A stretch of 64,000 nucleotides of DNA from Oceanomicrobium pacificus (GTDB taxonomy: Bacteria; Pseudomonadota; Alphaproteobacteria; Rhodobacterales; Rhodobacteraceae), in assembly GCF_009833495.1 (NCBI RefSeq), contig NZ_WUWG01000003.1:682001-746000 (forward strand). Reading direction: 5' to 3'. Position 1 is the first letter of the stretch. Every line of letters starts with the position of its first letter. Both the position numbers and the translations under genes were made by a program. The notes under the pieces are model-generated. The model was not told the DNA's origin. It saw only the letters and a program-made list of their open reading frames with translations, and searched no databases. Shown here in pieces: positions 44,885 to 56,840 of the stretch.

Positions 44885-45511
44885 TCAATCGTCGCTCATC
44901 TCGCGCCGGTGCTCGACGATCTGGTCGATCAGGCCCCATTCCTTGGCCGTCTCGGGGTTCATGAAATTGTCGCGCTCGAGCGCCGCCTCGACCGTGTCGT
45001 AATCCTGTCCGGTATGCTGGACATAGATCTCGTTCAGGCGCCGCTTGAGGTTCTCGGTCTCGCGCGCATGGATCATGATGTCGGTCGCCTGGCCCTGATA
45101 GCCGCCCGAGGGCTGGTGGACCATGATCCGGCTGTTGGGCAGCGAGAAACGCATGTCCTTTTCACCGGCGGCCAGCAGCAGCGACCCCATGGAGGCCGCC
45201 TGCCCCACGCAGAGCGTGGACACCGGCGGACGGATATACTGCATCGTATCGTAGATCGACAGGCCCGAGGTCACCACGCCGCCCGGCGAGTTGATATACA
45301 TGGCGATCTCTTTTTTCGGGTTCTCGGCTTCCAGAAACAGGAGCTGCGCCACGATCAGGGTCGACATGCCGTCATGGACGGGACCGGAGACGAAGATGAT
45401 CCGCTCCTTTAGGAGGCGGGAGAAAATGTCATAGGCCCGCTCGCCGCGCGCCGTCTGTTCGACGACCATCGGCACCAGCGTATTCATGGTATGTTCAACG
45501 GGATCATGCAT
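44885..45511 (-). CDS. clpP: ATP-dependent Clp protease proteolytic subunit ClpP
   Basis: Serine peptidase of 208 residues forming the tetradecameric Clp chamber. The catalytic triad is S107 ([11 protein letters not shown]), H132 ([11 protein letters not shown]) and the Asp in [11 protein letters not shown]. The ATG at 45511 has AGAGG 8 bases upstream. The in-frame ORF could extend to 45595, but those 28 residues do not resemble ClpP and overlap the promoter region. A sigma-32-like promoter candidate lies at 45567-45595, and tig is separated upstream by a terminator, so clpP-clpX can be transcribed independently. Confidence 0.97.
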   Translation of the reverse strand: MHDPVEHTMNTLVPMVVEQTARGERAYDIFSRLLKERIIFVSGPVHDGMSTLIVAQLLFLEAENPKKEIAMYINSPGGVVTSGLSIYDTMQYIRPPVSTLCVGQAASMGSLLLAAGEKDMRFSLPNSRIMVHQPSGGYQGQATDIMIHARETENLKRRLNEIYVQHTGQDYDTVEAALERDNFMNPETAKEWGLIDQIVEHRREMSDD

Positions 45512-45566
45512 GGAACTTGCCTCTTTTGTTGGGCACGGCGCTGGGGTGCGCGGGCTCTGGACTAAA

Positions 45567-45595
45567 GGAATAGTCGCGGCACTGGGGGGCTGCAA
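45567..45595 (-). promoter_or_regulatory. Candidate clpP promoter, possibly heat-shock type
   Basis: On the minus strand CCTTGCAG (-35 TTGCAG at 45590-45595) and a 17-base spacer lead to CTATTCC (-10 TATTCC at 45567-45572), 56 bases before the clpP ATG. The CTTG and CTATT elements fit alphaproteobacterial RpoH promoters about as well as sigma-70. Confidence 0.4.
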
Positions 45596-45607
45596 GGGCG
45601 GAACGAC

Positions 45608-45636
45608 AAAGAAAGGGCCGCCCCGAAGGACGGCCC
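45608..45636 (-). terminator. Rho-independent terminator of tig
   Basis: On the minus strand GGGCCG (45631-45636) pairs with CGGCCC (45615-45620) and is followed by TTTCTTTG. It lies 31 bp after the tig stop and separates tig from clpP. Confidence 0.75.
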
Positions 45637-45667
45637 GATCAGAGCTTCGTGATGCGGCCTGCGGGGC

Positions 45668-46999
45668 TCAGACGTCGTCGAGCGCTTCCACTGCGGCCTG
45701 CAGTTCGTCCTTGGTGACCTCTTTCTCGTCCACCTTGGCCAGCTCGAGGATGTAATCCACGACCTTGTCCTCGAAGATCGGCGCGCGCAGCTGCTGCTGG
45801 GCACCGGGGTTCTTCTGCATGAACTCGAAATAGGCGCGTTCCTGGCCCGGATACTGGCGGGCCTGCGCGAACATGGCCTGCTGCAGTTCCTGCTCGGTCA
45901 CGTCGATCTCGTTCTTGTTGCCCACTTCGGCGAGCAGCAGGCCGAGGCGCACGCGGCGCTCGGCGAGCGTCTTATGCTCGTCGGTCGGCTCGATCTTGTC
46001 GTGGTTGTGATCGTGCACGTCGGGATTTTCCTCGTGCCACAGCTGGTGCGCGATCTGCTCGGCTTCAGCCGCAACAAGGCTCGGCGGCAAGTCGAATTTC
46101 ACCAGACCGTCGAGGCTGTCCATCAGCTTGCGCTTGACGACCTGACGCGCGGCGCCGGCATATTCGACGCCGAGGCGCTCTTCGATCTGGCCTTTCAGCG
46201 CGGCCAGATCCTCGGCCCCGAATTTCTTGGCCAGTTCATCGTCGATCGGTGCGGTCTTCGGCTCTTTCACCTCTTTGACGGTGCACTCGAAAACGGCGTC
46301 CTTGCCGGCCAGGTTCTCCGCGCCGTACTCGGCCGGGAACGTCACCTTGACCTCGACCTCTTCACCGGCCTTGGCGCCGACAAGCTGTTCTTCGAAGCCC
46401 GGAATGAAGCTGCCGGAGCCGAGCACCAGCGGATAGTCATCGGCCTGGCCACCCTCGAATGCCTCGCCGTCGACCTTGCCCAGGAAGTCGATCACGACCT
46501 GATCGCCGTCCTTGGCCTTGGAGCCCTTGCGGCGCGGCTCGAAATGGTTGGCGGAATTGGCGAGGTTTTCCAGCGCCTCGTTGACGGCATCCTCGTCCGG
46601 CTTGACCACCAGTTTCTCCAGCTTGACCTTGGAGAAATCGGTTTCCGGCACGTCGGGCAGCGCCTCGTAGGACATCGACACTTCGATATCGTCGCCCTCT
46701 TTCCACTCGTCATTGGTCATCTTGACGTCGGGCTGCATGGCCGGGCGGTCGCCGGTTTCCTCGAAGTGGGATTTCATCGCGTCGTCGATGCTTTCCTGCA
46801 TCGCTTCGCCCAGCACGGACTTGCCGAACATCTTCTTCATCAGGGCGGCGGGCGCCTTGCCCTTGCGGAAGCCCTTCATCTGGAAGTCGCGGCGCGCTTC
46901 CTCGAGCTTCTCGTTGACCTTGGCGTCCAGTTCGGTGGCGGTGACGGTGATCGCATAAGCGCGTTTCAGCCCGTCATTGAGGGTCTCGGTGACCTGCAT
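45668..46999 (-). CDS. tig: Trigger factor (ribosome-associated chaperone)
   Basis: Chaperone and peptidyl-prolyl isomerase of 443 residues binding nascent chains at the ribosome exit. The N-terminal ribosome-binding domain contains the signature GFRKGKAP ([21 protein letters not shown]). The FKBP-type PPIase domain (about 160-245) includes [20 protein letters not shown]. The C-terminal chaperone domain fills the rest. The ATG at 46999 follows AGAGGAAGTAAC; an upstream in-frame extension to 47077 would read through the tRNA-Leu gene and is rejected. Order tig-clpP-clpX is conserved in proteobacteria. Confidence 0.97.
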   Translation of the reverse strand: MQVTETLNDGLKRAYAITVTATELDAKVNEKLEEARRDFQMKGFRKGKAPAALMKKMFGKSVLGEAMQESIDDAMKSHFEETGDRPAMQPDVKMTNDEWKEGDDIEVSMSYEALPDVPETDFSKVKLEKLVVKPDEDAVNEALENLANSANHFEPRRKGSKAKDGDQVVIDFLGKVDGEAFEGGQADDYPLVLGSGSFIPGFEEQLVGAKAGEEVEVKVTFPAEYGAENLAGKDAVFECTVKEVKEPKTAPIDDELAKKFGAEDLAALKGQIEERLGVEYAGAARQVVKRKLMDSLDGLVKFDLPPSLVAAEAEQIAHQLWHEENPDVHDHNHDKIEPTDEHKTLAERRVRLGLLLAEVGNKNEIDVTEQELQQAMFAQARQYPGQERAYFEFMQKNPGAQQQLRAPIFEDKVVDYILELAKVDEKEVTKDELQAAVEALDDV

Positions 47000-47035
47000 G
47001 TTACTTCCTCTTGTCCGTTGCGGCTCGGCGGAGCC

Positions 47036-47120
<85 letters not shown>

Positions 47121-47239
47121 AAAATACCGACAGGCCCGCCCGGGGGCGCGCCTGAATTCCGGCGCCTCTCTAGCAGAGCCGTCCGGCCCTTGCGAGGGAA
47201 AAATGAACCATTTCGCACCCCGATCGGGCGCAGGGCGGT

Positions 47240-48853
47240 TCAGCGGCCCGAGGGCGTGTCGTTCAGACCCCGCAGGACCGCGGGGACCATGTCCGGCAGG
47301 TCCTCGGCAATCAGCCCCGGGCCCAAGCGGCGGGCGGCATCGGCGTGGATCCATGCCGCCGTGGCGGCCGCTCGCGGCCCGTCCCAACCGCGCGCGAGCA
47401 GACCAGCGATGAGGCCCGCCAGAACATCGCCTGCGCCGGCCGTTGCGAGCCAAGGCGCGGCGGCATCATAGCAGGCGGCATGCACCGCCACCGATCCGTC
47501 GGGGGCGGCGATGACCGTGTCCGGCCCCTTAAGGAGAATCGTCGCCCCTGCCCGCTCGGCTGCGGCCCGCGCCGCATCGATCCGGCTGAACGCCGGTCCG
47601 GTCGTCACCGGATCTGCAAGCTGTGCCGCAAGATCGGGAAAAAGCCGTTTGAACTCGCCGCCATGCGGGGTCAGGACCGTTTTCTCGTGCACTGCCTCGA
47701 AAAGCTGGTCGGGCGCATCTGCAAAGACCGTCAGCGCATCGGCGTCGAGGACCGAAGGCAACCCCGTTTCCAGTGCCGCCAGCACCCGTGCCCGGCTGCC
47801 CGATCCGAGGCCGAGCCCCAACCCCGGCCCGAGGCAGAGGGCCGTTGCCTTGCGCGTTTCGGCAAGGCCAGCGAGACCTGCCGCATCGGGCATTGCCGCG
47901 AGCATGACAGCGTCAAGACGCGCGGCATTTTCCGGCAGTGCGGCTTTCGGCACGGCGAGCGTCACCAGACCGGCCCCGATCCGCAGTCCGGCCCGCGCGG
48001 CCAGCCGCGCCGCGCCGCCCGCTCCCGGCGGTCCGCCCAGCACCAGAAGCGCGCCGTGACCATATTTATGAGCACCCGCGCGCTTGTCGGGGCTGTCCGG
48101 CCGCGCAACCAATTTCGCCAGATCGTCCGGTAAAGCATGTGTCCAGCGCTCCAGCCCGATCGATCGCAGATCGAGCCAGCCGCAATGGTCCGGACCGTGG
48201 CCGAGAATCGCGCCCGCCTTGGCCCATGCGAACTGTACGGTCAGATCGGCCACGACGGCCTGCGCGCCGATCACCCGGCCGCTGTCGAGACATAGCCCGC
48301 TCGGCGCATCGACCGCGACCACACGTGTGCCCGCTGACCGCGCGTCCGCGATCTTCGCGGGCAGCTCCGCAAACGGGCCGCCCAACGCGCGGGTAAGACC
48401 GGTGCCGAACAGCGCGTCCACGATCAGGTCCACGGTCCAGTGGGTACCTTCAAGGTCGGAAAAGCTCTTGATATCGCTACGGTTTTGCCAATCTTCCCGC
48501 GCGGCGGCGGCATCGGGCGGCATTTCTGCCGAAGGGTCGGCCTGCACGCAGGTGACGGTCCAGCCGCGCTCCTGCAGACGGGATGCGATCACGAATCCGT
48601 CGCCGCCATTGTTCCCCGGACCGCACAGGATCAGCGCGCGAGCGGGTGCGCGTGCAAAGGCGGGCCAGCGGTCGCCGATTGCGGCGACCACGGCCTCCCC
48701 CGCGCGGGCCATCAGCCACCCGCCGGAGACAGCACCCGACGCCATCGCCTGCGCTTCCACATCTGCCATCGTGCGCGCGGTCAAGAGCGGAACCCCTTCG
48801 CCGTTGGCGGTTGCGGCCATCACGCTCCAGGGTCCGGTCTGCGGCTCAGGCAT
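47240..48853 (-). CDS. nnr: Bifunctional NAD(P)HX epimerase / ADP-dependent NAD(P)HX dehydratase
   Basis: Metabolite-repair enzyme of 537 residues that restores hydrated NADH and NADPH. The N-terminal YjeF_N epimerase domain (about 25-215) contains LILCGPGNNGGDGFVIASRL and VVAVDAPSGLCLDSG. The C-terminal YjeF_C (carbohydrate kinase-like) dehydratase domain (about 230-525) contains HKYGHGALLVLGG, LTPHGGEFKRLF, LLKGPDTVIAAPDG and ATAGAGDVLAGLIAGLLARG. The ATG at 48853 has AAGGAG 5 bases upstream and is preferred over 48898. It is divergent from glnB, sharing a 190-bp region that holds a candidate NtrC operator. Confidence 0.95.
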   Translation of the reverse strand: MPEPQTGPWSVMAATANGEGVPLLTARTMADVEAQAMASGAVSGGWLMARAGEAVVAAIGDRWPAFARAPARALILCGPGNNGGDGFVIASRLQERGWTVTCVQADPSAEMPPDAAAAREDWQNRSDIKSFSDLEGTHWTVDLIVDALFGTGLTRALGGPFAELPAKIADARSAGTRVVAVDAPSGLCLDSGRVIGAQAVVADLTVQFAWAKAGAILGHGPDHCGWLDLRSIGLERWTHALPDDLAKLVARPDSPDKRAGAHKYGHGALLVLGGPPGAGGAARLAARAGLRIGAGLVTLAVPKAALPENAARLDAVMLAAMPDAAGLAGLAETRKATALCLGPGLGLGLGSGSRARVLAALETGLPSVLDADALTVFADAPDQLFEAVHEKTVLTPHGGEFKRLFPDLAAQLADPVTTGPAFSRIDAARAAAERAGATILLKGPDTVIAAPDGSVAVHAACYDAAAPWLATAGAGDVLAGLIAGLLARGWDGPRAAATAAWIHADAARRLGPGLIAEDLPDMVPAVLRGLNDTPSGR

Positions 48854-48891
48854 GGGCGCTCCTTTCCGTTTCGCTCTTTTGTTGGGCAGGC

Positions 48892-49382
<491 letters not shown>

Positions 49383-49418
49383 TCCTGAAAATCTAGAACT
49401 GCAATTAGGGAAGACCAC

Positions 49419-50828
49419 ATGAGCGACCAAGCATCCGTTCTGAAACAACTCAAGGATGACGACATCGAATATGTCGACATCCGGTTCACTGATCCGCGCG
49501 GCAAGCTGCAGCACGTGACTGTCATGGCCGACCAGGTCGATGAGGATTTCCTCGAGGAAGGCTTCATGTTCGACGGTTCCTCGATCGCCGGCTGGAAGTC
49601 GATCGACAAATCCGACATGAAACTGATGCCCGACTGCGGCTCGGCCTATGTCGACCCGTTCTACGCGGAAAAGACGCTCTGCCTGCACTGCTCGGTGCTG
49701 GAGCCCGACACGAACGAACCCTATGACCGCGACCCGCGCGGCACCGCCGAAAAGGCTGAAGCCTACCTGAAGGCATCGGGCATCGGCGACGTGTCCTACT
49801 TCGGTCCGGAAGCCGAGTTCTTCCTGTTCGACGATGTGCGTTTCTCGAACACGATGAACAAAGTGTCCTACGAGGTGGATGCAGCCGACGCGGCCTGGAA
49901 CACCGACACCGAGTACGAGATGGGCAACATGGGCCATCGTCCGGGCGTCAAGGGCGGCTACTTCCCGGTCAACCCGACCGACGCAGCCCAGGACCTGCGC
50001 TCCGAGATGCTGTCCACCATGAAGCGCATCGGCATGAAGGTCGACAAGCACCATCACGAGGTGGCCTCCTGCCAGCACGAGCTGGGGCTGATCTTCTCCT
50101 CGCTCACCGAGCAGGCCGACCATCTGCAGAAATACAAATATGTCATCCACAACGTGGCGCAGGCCTACGGCAAGTCGGCAACCTTCATGCCGAAGCCGAT
50201 CGCCGGCGACAACGGCACCGGCATGCATGTGAACATGTCGATCTGGAAGGACGGCAAGCCGCTCTTCGCAGGTGACAAATATGCCGATCTCAGCGACGAG
50301 GCGCTCTGGTTCATCGGGGGCATCCTGAAACATGCCAAGGCGCTCAACGCCTTCACCAACCCGTCGACCAACAGCTACAAGCGCCTGATCCCGGGCTTCG
50401 AGGCTCCGGTTCTGCGCGCCTACTCCGCCCGCAACCGTTCCGGCTGCGTGCGCATCCCGTGGACGGAAAGCCCGAAAGCCAAGCGCGTCGAAGCCCGTTT
50501 CCCCGATCCGTCGGCGAACCCCTACCTCTGCTTCGCGGCCCTGCTGATGGCCGGCCTCGACGGCATCAAGAACAAGATCGACCCGGGCGAGCCGTCGGAC
50601 AAGGATCTCTACGATCTGCCGCCGGAAGAACTGGCCGATATCCCGACCGTTTGCGCCTCGCTGCGTGAAGCGCTGGAAAGCCTCGAAGACGATATGGACT
50701 TCCTGCTGGCCGGCGACGTGTTCACCAAGGACCAGATCGAAGGCTACATGGCCCTCAAATGGGACGAGGTTTTCGCCTTCGAACACACGCCGCACCCGGT
50801 CGAGTTCGGCATGTACTATTCCTGCTGA
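49419..50828 (+). CDS. glnA: Glutamine synthetase type I
   Basis: Ammonium-assimilating enzyme of 469 residues forming dodecamers. Signatures are the beta-grasp [19 protein letters not shown], the metal-ligand region [15 protein letters not shown], the ATP-binding [16 protein letters not shown], and [10 protein letters not shown]. The adenylylation tyrosine is Y398 in [11 protein letters not shown], so the enzyme should be regulated by GlnE and by PII. It is cotranscribed with glnB and closed by a strong terminator. Confidence 0.98.
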   Translation: MSDQASVLKQLKDDDIEYVDIRFTDPRGKLQHVTVMADQVDEDFLEEGFMFDGSSIAGWKSIDKSDMKLMPDCGSAYVDPFYAEKTLCLHCSVLEPDTNEPYDRDPRGTAEKAEAYLKASGIGDVSYFGPEAEFFLFDDVRFSNTMNKVSYEVDAADAAWNTDTEYEMGNMGHRPGVKGGYFPVNPTDAAQDLRSEMLSTMKRIGMKVDKHHHEVASCQHELGLIFSSLTEQADHLQKYKYVIHNVAQAYGKSATFMPKPIAGDNGTGMHVNMSIWKDGKPLFAGDKYADLSDEALWFIGGILKHAKALNAFTNPSTNSYKRLIPGFEAPVLRAYSARNRSGCVRIPWTESPKAKRVEARFPDPSANPYLCFAALLMAGLDGIKNKIDPGEPSDKDLYDLPPEELADIPTVCASLREALESLEDDMDFLLAGDVFTKDQIEGYMALKWDEVFAFEHTPHPVEFGMYYSC

Positions 50829-50848
50829 CAGGCGGGACATACAGGGGG

Positions 50849-50877
50849 AAAGGGCGCCGCTTCGGCGCCCTTTTTCT
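50849..50877 (+). terminator. Rho-independent terminator of glnBA
   Basis: AGGGCGCCG (50851-50859) pairs with CGGCGCCCT (50863-50871) around a CTT loop and is followed by TTTTCTTT, about 20 bp after the glnA stop. Confidence 0.92.
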
Positions 50878-50912
50878 TTGCCCGAAGTCCAGGGCGGCTG
50901 GCGCTGCGCCGG

Positions 50913-52130
50913 TCAGCGGAACGTGTCGGAATAGTGGATCAGGCCCCAACCGTGGAGCGGGCCGTGGACCTTGCGCCAGAGCGCCGAGAAGGCGAACCAG
51001 TCCTGCCCCGCGGCCTGTGCCATCTGCCCCAGTGTGAGGCGGCCGTCGGCCAGCGCGATGAGCGGTGCGGTCTCTTTGGGGATGACCAACACCTGCTTGC
51101 CGGATTCGTCGGTGATGCGCAGCCTTCCCTTCGTTTGGATCTCGCGGGCCAGTGCCTCCGCCCGCATGCCCTTGAGCCGCGGCCGGAGCGCCGGATCGCC
51201 AATGTCGGCCATCGGTGCCGTGCGGCCCTTCGGGGCCAGATAGGCGACATGGGTTTTCAGGTCGCCGCGCAACTGTTCGGCCAGCGTCCATTCCTCTGCC
51301 ACGCTCAGTCCTTCTCGCGCCTCGGCCAGATTTTTCTCTTCAGGAAGAAGGGGTTCGAGGCTGTACTTGGCTGGCTGTGTGAAAGAAACAAGCTGCAGGT
51401 CCGCCTGATCCACCGCCGCCAGCAAGTCCGGGACCGTATAGGGCCGGTCACGCGCGTGCAGCAGAAGGTCGTAGAGCCCCGCATCCGATTGCTTGTGATC
51501 GACCAGCAGGCTGTTCATCCGGAACCGGTTGTGCGGCGGCAGGTTCCGGAGGATCCGGCGGGCGGCTCCAACCTTCTCCTCTTCGGGAAAATCCTGTAGC
51601 AACCTGTTGAAAAACGGTTGCATTTCGTAGACGCCGCTCCGCCCGTAGGGGGCATAGACCATCATCCCGATCCCGCCATCGGGTGTCAGGGCGCGTGCAA
51701 GCGCCCGGAACCCGGCATCCGGGTCCGGCAGGTGGTGGAGCACGCCCGTGCAGTCGATATAGTCGAACGGCCCCATCTCCGGTGCATCGAGAAGCGAGCC
51801 GGTGACGAAGTCGATATGGTCTGACAGGCCCCTTATCTCGGCACGCGCCTCCGCGATCCGGCGCGCGGCGCGTGACATGTCCAGATAGGTGATCCGCGGC
51901 ATGCGGCCCGTATCGGCCATTTTCTGGGCCAGCTGGATCAGCCCGTCGCCGGTGCCGCCCCCGGCCACCAGAATGCGGCGGTCCGTCCGCCAGTCGCCGT
52001 GCCCGCCAAAAAGGAAATGGTCCACCTCCACAGGGTCTGACGGCGAACCGGTGATCAGCCTGCGGCGCTCGTCCTCCGGGTCCCGTTCCGGATAGGGGTA
52101 GAGTTCATATTGTGTCTCGACGCGATCCAT
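50913..52130 (-). CDS. Class I SAM-dependent methyltransferase of unknown substrate
   Basis: Protein of 405 residues. The first half (about 1-200) is a Rossmann methyltransferase domain with motif I ILVAGGGTGDGLIQLA, acidic loop ITYLDMSR, and DYIDCTGVLHHLPDPDAG as motif IV/post-motif. The C-terminal half is a helical extension (about 215-405) without a recognised family. The N-terminus contains YELYPYPERDPEDERRR, a Y-P-Y-P motif seen in some alphaproteobacterial methyltransferases. The start at 52130 is chosen because upstream in-frame residues look non-coding. It converges with the glnA terminator and is divergent from a lipoprotein gene. Substrate unknown. Confidence 0.8.
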   Translation of the reverse strand: MDRVETQYELYPYPERDPEDERRRLITGSPSDPVEVDHFLFGGHGDWRTDRRILVAGGGTGDGLIQLAQKMADTGRMPRITYLDMSRAARRIAEARAEIRGLSDHIDFVTGSLLDAPEMGPFDYIDCTGVLHHLPDPDAGFRALARALTPDGGIGMMVYAPYGRSGVYEMQPFFNRLLQDFPEEEKVGAARRILRNLPPHNRFRMNSLLVDHKQSDAGLYDLLLHARDRPYTVPDLLAAVDQADLQLVSFTQPAKYSLEPLLPEEKNLAEAREGLSVAEEWTLAEQLRGDLKTHVAYLAPKGRTAPMADIGDPALRPRLKGMRAEALAREIQTKGRLRITDESGKQVLVIPKETAPLIALADGRLTLGQMAQAAGQDWFAFSALWRKVHGPLHGWGLIHYSDTFR

Positions 52131-52248
52131 GAGCCTGATATTCCATAAAATTGTCACCGTGCGGGCGCCAATCCATCTTCCCTGCGCGACCCTGTTTACC
52201 CTATCCTCATGTCCGGCCGGTTCACTAGGGCCCAAAGGGAGTAACACC

Positions 52249-53049
52249 ATGTTTCTGCAGAAATTGCTTGTCGTGGCTACTGTGGCTGTCGGGGGCCTGA
52301 TCGCGGGCTGCACCACGGTCGATGTCGCGACCCCGGGCCAGATCCCCACAACCGTCAGTTCCAAATGGGTCATCCGCGATGTTGTCGTGTCGGTGCCGGA
52401 CGAACTGTCGGTGTCCGAGCAGAACCGGCTCGCACCGGTGGCCGACATTGTCTGGCGCGAAGACCCATTGGGGGACCGGCGCGCACAGGTTGGGCAAATT
52501 CTGGAGGATGGCATCCGCGCCGGCACAGCCGACATGAACGGGTCGCAGCCGGTGGTGCTGCGGGCGCAACTCACGAGGTTCCACGCGCTGAGCGACCGGG
52601 CACGGCGCTCCACGGGTGGCGTGCACAAGGTCAGCTACTATATCCGGCCCTATGATGCAGCCACCGGCAGGCCGCTCGCCCCAACGTCGCTTCTCCATGC
52701 CGACCTGAAAGCCTTTGGCGGAGCCGCGGCCGAAGCGGCCGTTGCACGCGGCGCGACACAGAAACTCCGTATCACGGCGCAGATCGCGCTTGTGACGCGG
52801 ACATGGATCGGGCGCGGCACCGTTCCGGACCCGCAGGCACTCAATGCGCTGAAAGCCAAGGCAGGTGTTTCGGCGACAGCCGGTGGTGCTGCATCCACAG
52901 CCGCAAGCGCAACCGCAGCCGCGGCAACCGGCACGGGCGCAACAGGAGCGACGGCCGGGGCGGATGTCCAGGTGGTTGATCCGGTCCTGATCGACCTCGG
53001 CCTTGGTGTGCCGGCCGTCCCGAGCAGCACACCCTCGATCGGGCGCTAG
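52249..53049 (+). CDS. Putative lipoprotein, family not recognised
   Basis: Predicted lipoprotein of 266 residues. A type II signal peptide is clear: MFLQKLLVVATVAVGGLIAG followed by the lipobox cysteine (LIAGC) at residue 21. A globular region (about 35-200) contains WVIRDVVVSVPDEL and LRAQLTRFHALSDRARRSTGGVHKV. After about residue 205 the sequence becomes an Ala/Thr/Gly low-complexity stretch, with a hydrophobic C-terminal end (VVDPVLIDLGLGVPAVP). A good ribosome binding site (AAAGGGAG) precedes the ATG. I do not recognise the family; it may be one of the lineage-specific DUF lipoproteins of Rhodobacterales. Confidence 0.75.
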   Translation: MFLQKLLVVATVAVGGLIAGCTTVDVATPGQIPTTVSSKWVIRDVVVSVPDELSVSEQNRLAPVADIVWREDPLGDRRAQVGQILEDGIRAGTADMNGSQPVVLRAQLTRFHALSDRARRSTGGVHKVSYYIRPYDAATGRPLAPTSLLHADLKAFGGAAAEAAVARGATQKLRITAQIALVTRTWIGRGTVPDPQALNALKAKAGVSATAGGAASTAASATAAAATGTGATGATAGADVQVVDPVLIDLGLGVPAVPSSTPSIGR

Positions 53050-53059
53050 GGCGCAGCTG

Positions 53060-53905
53060 CTAGGCCGGTTCGGTGGACAGCCAGACCGAACCGGCATCTT
53101 CCCGCCAGAAGGGGCGCAGCCCCTCGCGCTGATCCTCGGTCAGGCTATGAACCGGCACCATGAATGTGTGGATCCCGAAGAGGATCGCGCCCGTTTCCGG
53201 CAGCCTGTGCAGCGTCTGGCGTTCGACGCGGATGAAATGCGGGCCCGCTGCGGGGACCGGACGGTCCTGTCCCTCCCGCCGCGGTGCGAAGAGATCCGGC
53301 GCGCCGTAAAGGTGGTAGTTGGCGCGCCAAAGCGGCCGGTCAGGATGCAGCGCATCGAAGAGCCGGCCGACACGCCGCGCCATATCATCGGCATAGCGGT
53401 CGACAGGCGCATGGATCCGCAGCATGGACCGGCCGATTTTCTCGGCCAGTGTCCAGCTTGCCGGAAAACACAAGGTTGCGGCGAGGAGCCGCGCCGCAGC
53501 CCCGCCCTGCCCCTCGAGGATCAGAAGATCCTCCTGCACGAGCCGCGCCAACCTGTGGGTCACCGGCCCCGCAGTCGGGACCGTCGCACCATCCGGCCGC
53601 CGGATGAAACCATCGCCGATCTGATAGTCCGGTCGTGCCTGCAAAGCAGCCAGCACCATCCTGTCCAACTCGGCCAGCGCGTCTGCCGCCTCCGGCAGAT
53701 CGGCACAGACCGCGTCGGGCCGGGGTGCGACCAGCCGGTCGCGTTCCGCCATCTGACCGGCAAAGGCATCATCGACCAGAAAGGGCGTCTTTTCCCCAAA
53801 CGGCTGGATGCCCGGCAACCGCCGTGTCGCGCTGGCCGCCCAGGGCGCGATCGGCAGGATGCTCTGGCAATAGTCGGGCACGGATGGGGTCAGGTCGTCG
53901 GGCAT
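53060..53905 (-). CDS. DUF3445 family protein (heme-dependent oxidative N-demethylase-like)
   Basis: Protein of 281 residues of the DUF3445 family, which includes the alpha subunit of heme-dependent oxidative N-demethylase acting on small alkylamines such as dimethylamine. Family regions are PFLVDDAFAGQMAERDRL near residue 40, RLARLVQEDLLILEG near 120 and the core CFPASWTLAEKIGRSMLRIH with PVDRYADDMARRVGRLFD. No genes for the other demethylase subunits are adjacent, so a role in methylamine metabolism is unproven. It converges with the lipoprotein gene with a 10-bp gap. Confidence 0.8.
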   Translation of the reverse strand: MPDDLTPSVPDYCQSILPIAPWAASATRRLPGIQPFGEKTPFLVDDAFAGQMAERDRLVAPRPDAVCADLPEAADALAELDRMVLAALQARPDYQIGDGFIRRPDGATVPTAGPVTHRLARLVQEDLLILEGQGGAAARLLAATLCFPASWTLAEKIGRSMLRIHAPVDRYADDMARRVGRLFDALHPDRPLWRANYHLYGAPDLFAPRREGQDRPVPAAGPHFIRVERQTLHRLPETGAILFGIHTFMVPVHSLTEDQREGLRPFWREDAGSVWLSTEPA

Positions 53906-53982
53906 GGGGCCTCGGGCTCTTGGTCTTGTTCCCTCCGTCCTACCGCATCACGCCGAGCCGCCTCAAGCCGCAGAGATGGTGG

Positions 53983-54375
53983 TCAGCCCCCGCCCGGCGC
54001 CTCCAGCCCCTTCAGGAGAATCGTGGCCGCGCGCGCCGAAAAGGCCATCGGCAGGTCATAGACGATCCCGAGCCGCATCAGTGCCTTTACGTCCACGTCG
54101 TGGGGCATGGGCGACAGCGGATCGACAAAGAAGATGAGCGCATCCATCCGGTCCTCGGCGATCATCGCGCCGATCTGCTGGTCGCCGCCAAGAGGCCCGC
54201 TCTTGACTCGCGTGACATCCAGATCCGGCAGCGCCTCCAGCAGCCGCCCGCCCGTCGTCCCGGTGGAGATGATCCGCGCCGGAGCGAGCAGCGCCGCATG
54301 GGTTTTTGCCCAGTCGACCAGCCCGTCCTTCCGCGCATCGTGGGCAACGAGCCCGATCGTCAATTGCCGTGTCAT
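53983..54375 (-). CDS. mgsA: Methylglyoxal synthase
   Basis: Small enzyme of 130 residues converting dihydroxyacetone phosphate to methylglyoxal, a bypass that relieves sugar-phosphate stress. Motifs are [14 protein letters not shown] at the N-terminus, STGTTGG phosphate binding near 38-43, and the catalytic [14 protein letters not shown] with D65 as the likely base; H92 is in MPHDVD. Slightly shorter than the E. coli enzyme but complete. The ATG at 54375 is preceded by GGAGA. The large upstream extension of the frame is a shadow of parE. Confidence 0.93.
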   Translation of the reverse strand: MTRQLTIGLVAHDARKDGLVDWAKTHAALLAPARIISTGTTGGRLLEALPDLDVTRVKSGPLGGDQQIGAMIAEDRMDALIFFVDPLSPMPHDVDVKALMRLGIVYDLPMAFSARAATILLKGLEAPGGG

Positions 54376-54461
54376 TGCTCGTGTCTCCGCTCGATCACCG
54401 CGCCGCGCGCGCGGACAAGATATTGCTGTTCCCCTGCGCGCTCTGCCATACTGCTTGATAA

Positions 54462-56492
<2,031 letters not shown>

Positions 56493-56538
56493 GAAACCGG
56501 GGGCTTCGTCACCGGAACTGCCGGCACGTCGCCCAAAA

Positions 56539-56580
56539 AGAAAAGAGCGGTCCGAAAAGTCGGGCCGCTCTTTCTTTTGT
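56539..56580. terminator. Bidirectional terminator between parE and the small secreted protein
   Basis: AAAGAGCGG (56542-56550) pairs with CCGCTCTTT (56565-56573); the inner CCGA/TCGG adds four more pairs around an AAAG loop, with one T-G wobble between the two. T-rich tails on the plus strand (TTTCTTTT) and A-rich on the other side allow termination from both directions, for parE (plus) and the small minus-strand gene. Confidence 0.9.
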
Positions 56581-56630
56581 CGGACCGGTCGCGGCCTTCC
56601 GGCCGCGCCCGGTTTACGACGGTCATTCGA

Positions 56631-56840
56631 TCATTCCGCGACGATGGCGTCGATCCGCTGATCTTTTTCCCACTGGCGCAGGTCGCTGTCGACAACGCCT
56701 TTGATCTCGGCCAGCTGCGAAACGGAGAGCGTCGGGCTCACGCCGAGCTGGGCGGCAAGCTGGGCATTGGTCATGGCGAAGGCAGAAGTGCCGGCCAGGG
56801 TGACGAAGCCAAGAGTAGCGGCGGTAACGAGCGTTTTCAT
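56631..56840 (-). CDS. Small secreted protein, unknown function
   Basis: A 69-residue protein with a clear Sec signal peptide (MKTLVTAATLGFVTLAGTSA, cleavage after AFA). The mature part is about 47 residues (MTNAQLAAQLGVSPTL followed by SVSQLAEIKGVVDSDLRQWEKDQRI), predicted helical with no cysteines. The ATG at 56840 has AAAGGA 6 bases upstream. It is flanked by a bidirectional terminator downstream and a 433-bp gene-free region upstream, so it is a single transcription unit. I do not recognise the family; the similarity of the layout to small envelope-stress or metal-linked secreted peptides is only an impression. Confidence 0.75.
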   Translation of the reverse strand: MKTLVTAATLGFVTLAGTSAFAMTNAQLAAQLGVSPTLSVSQLAEIKGVVDSDLRQWEKDQRIDAIVAE

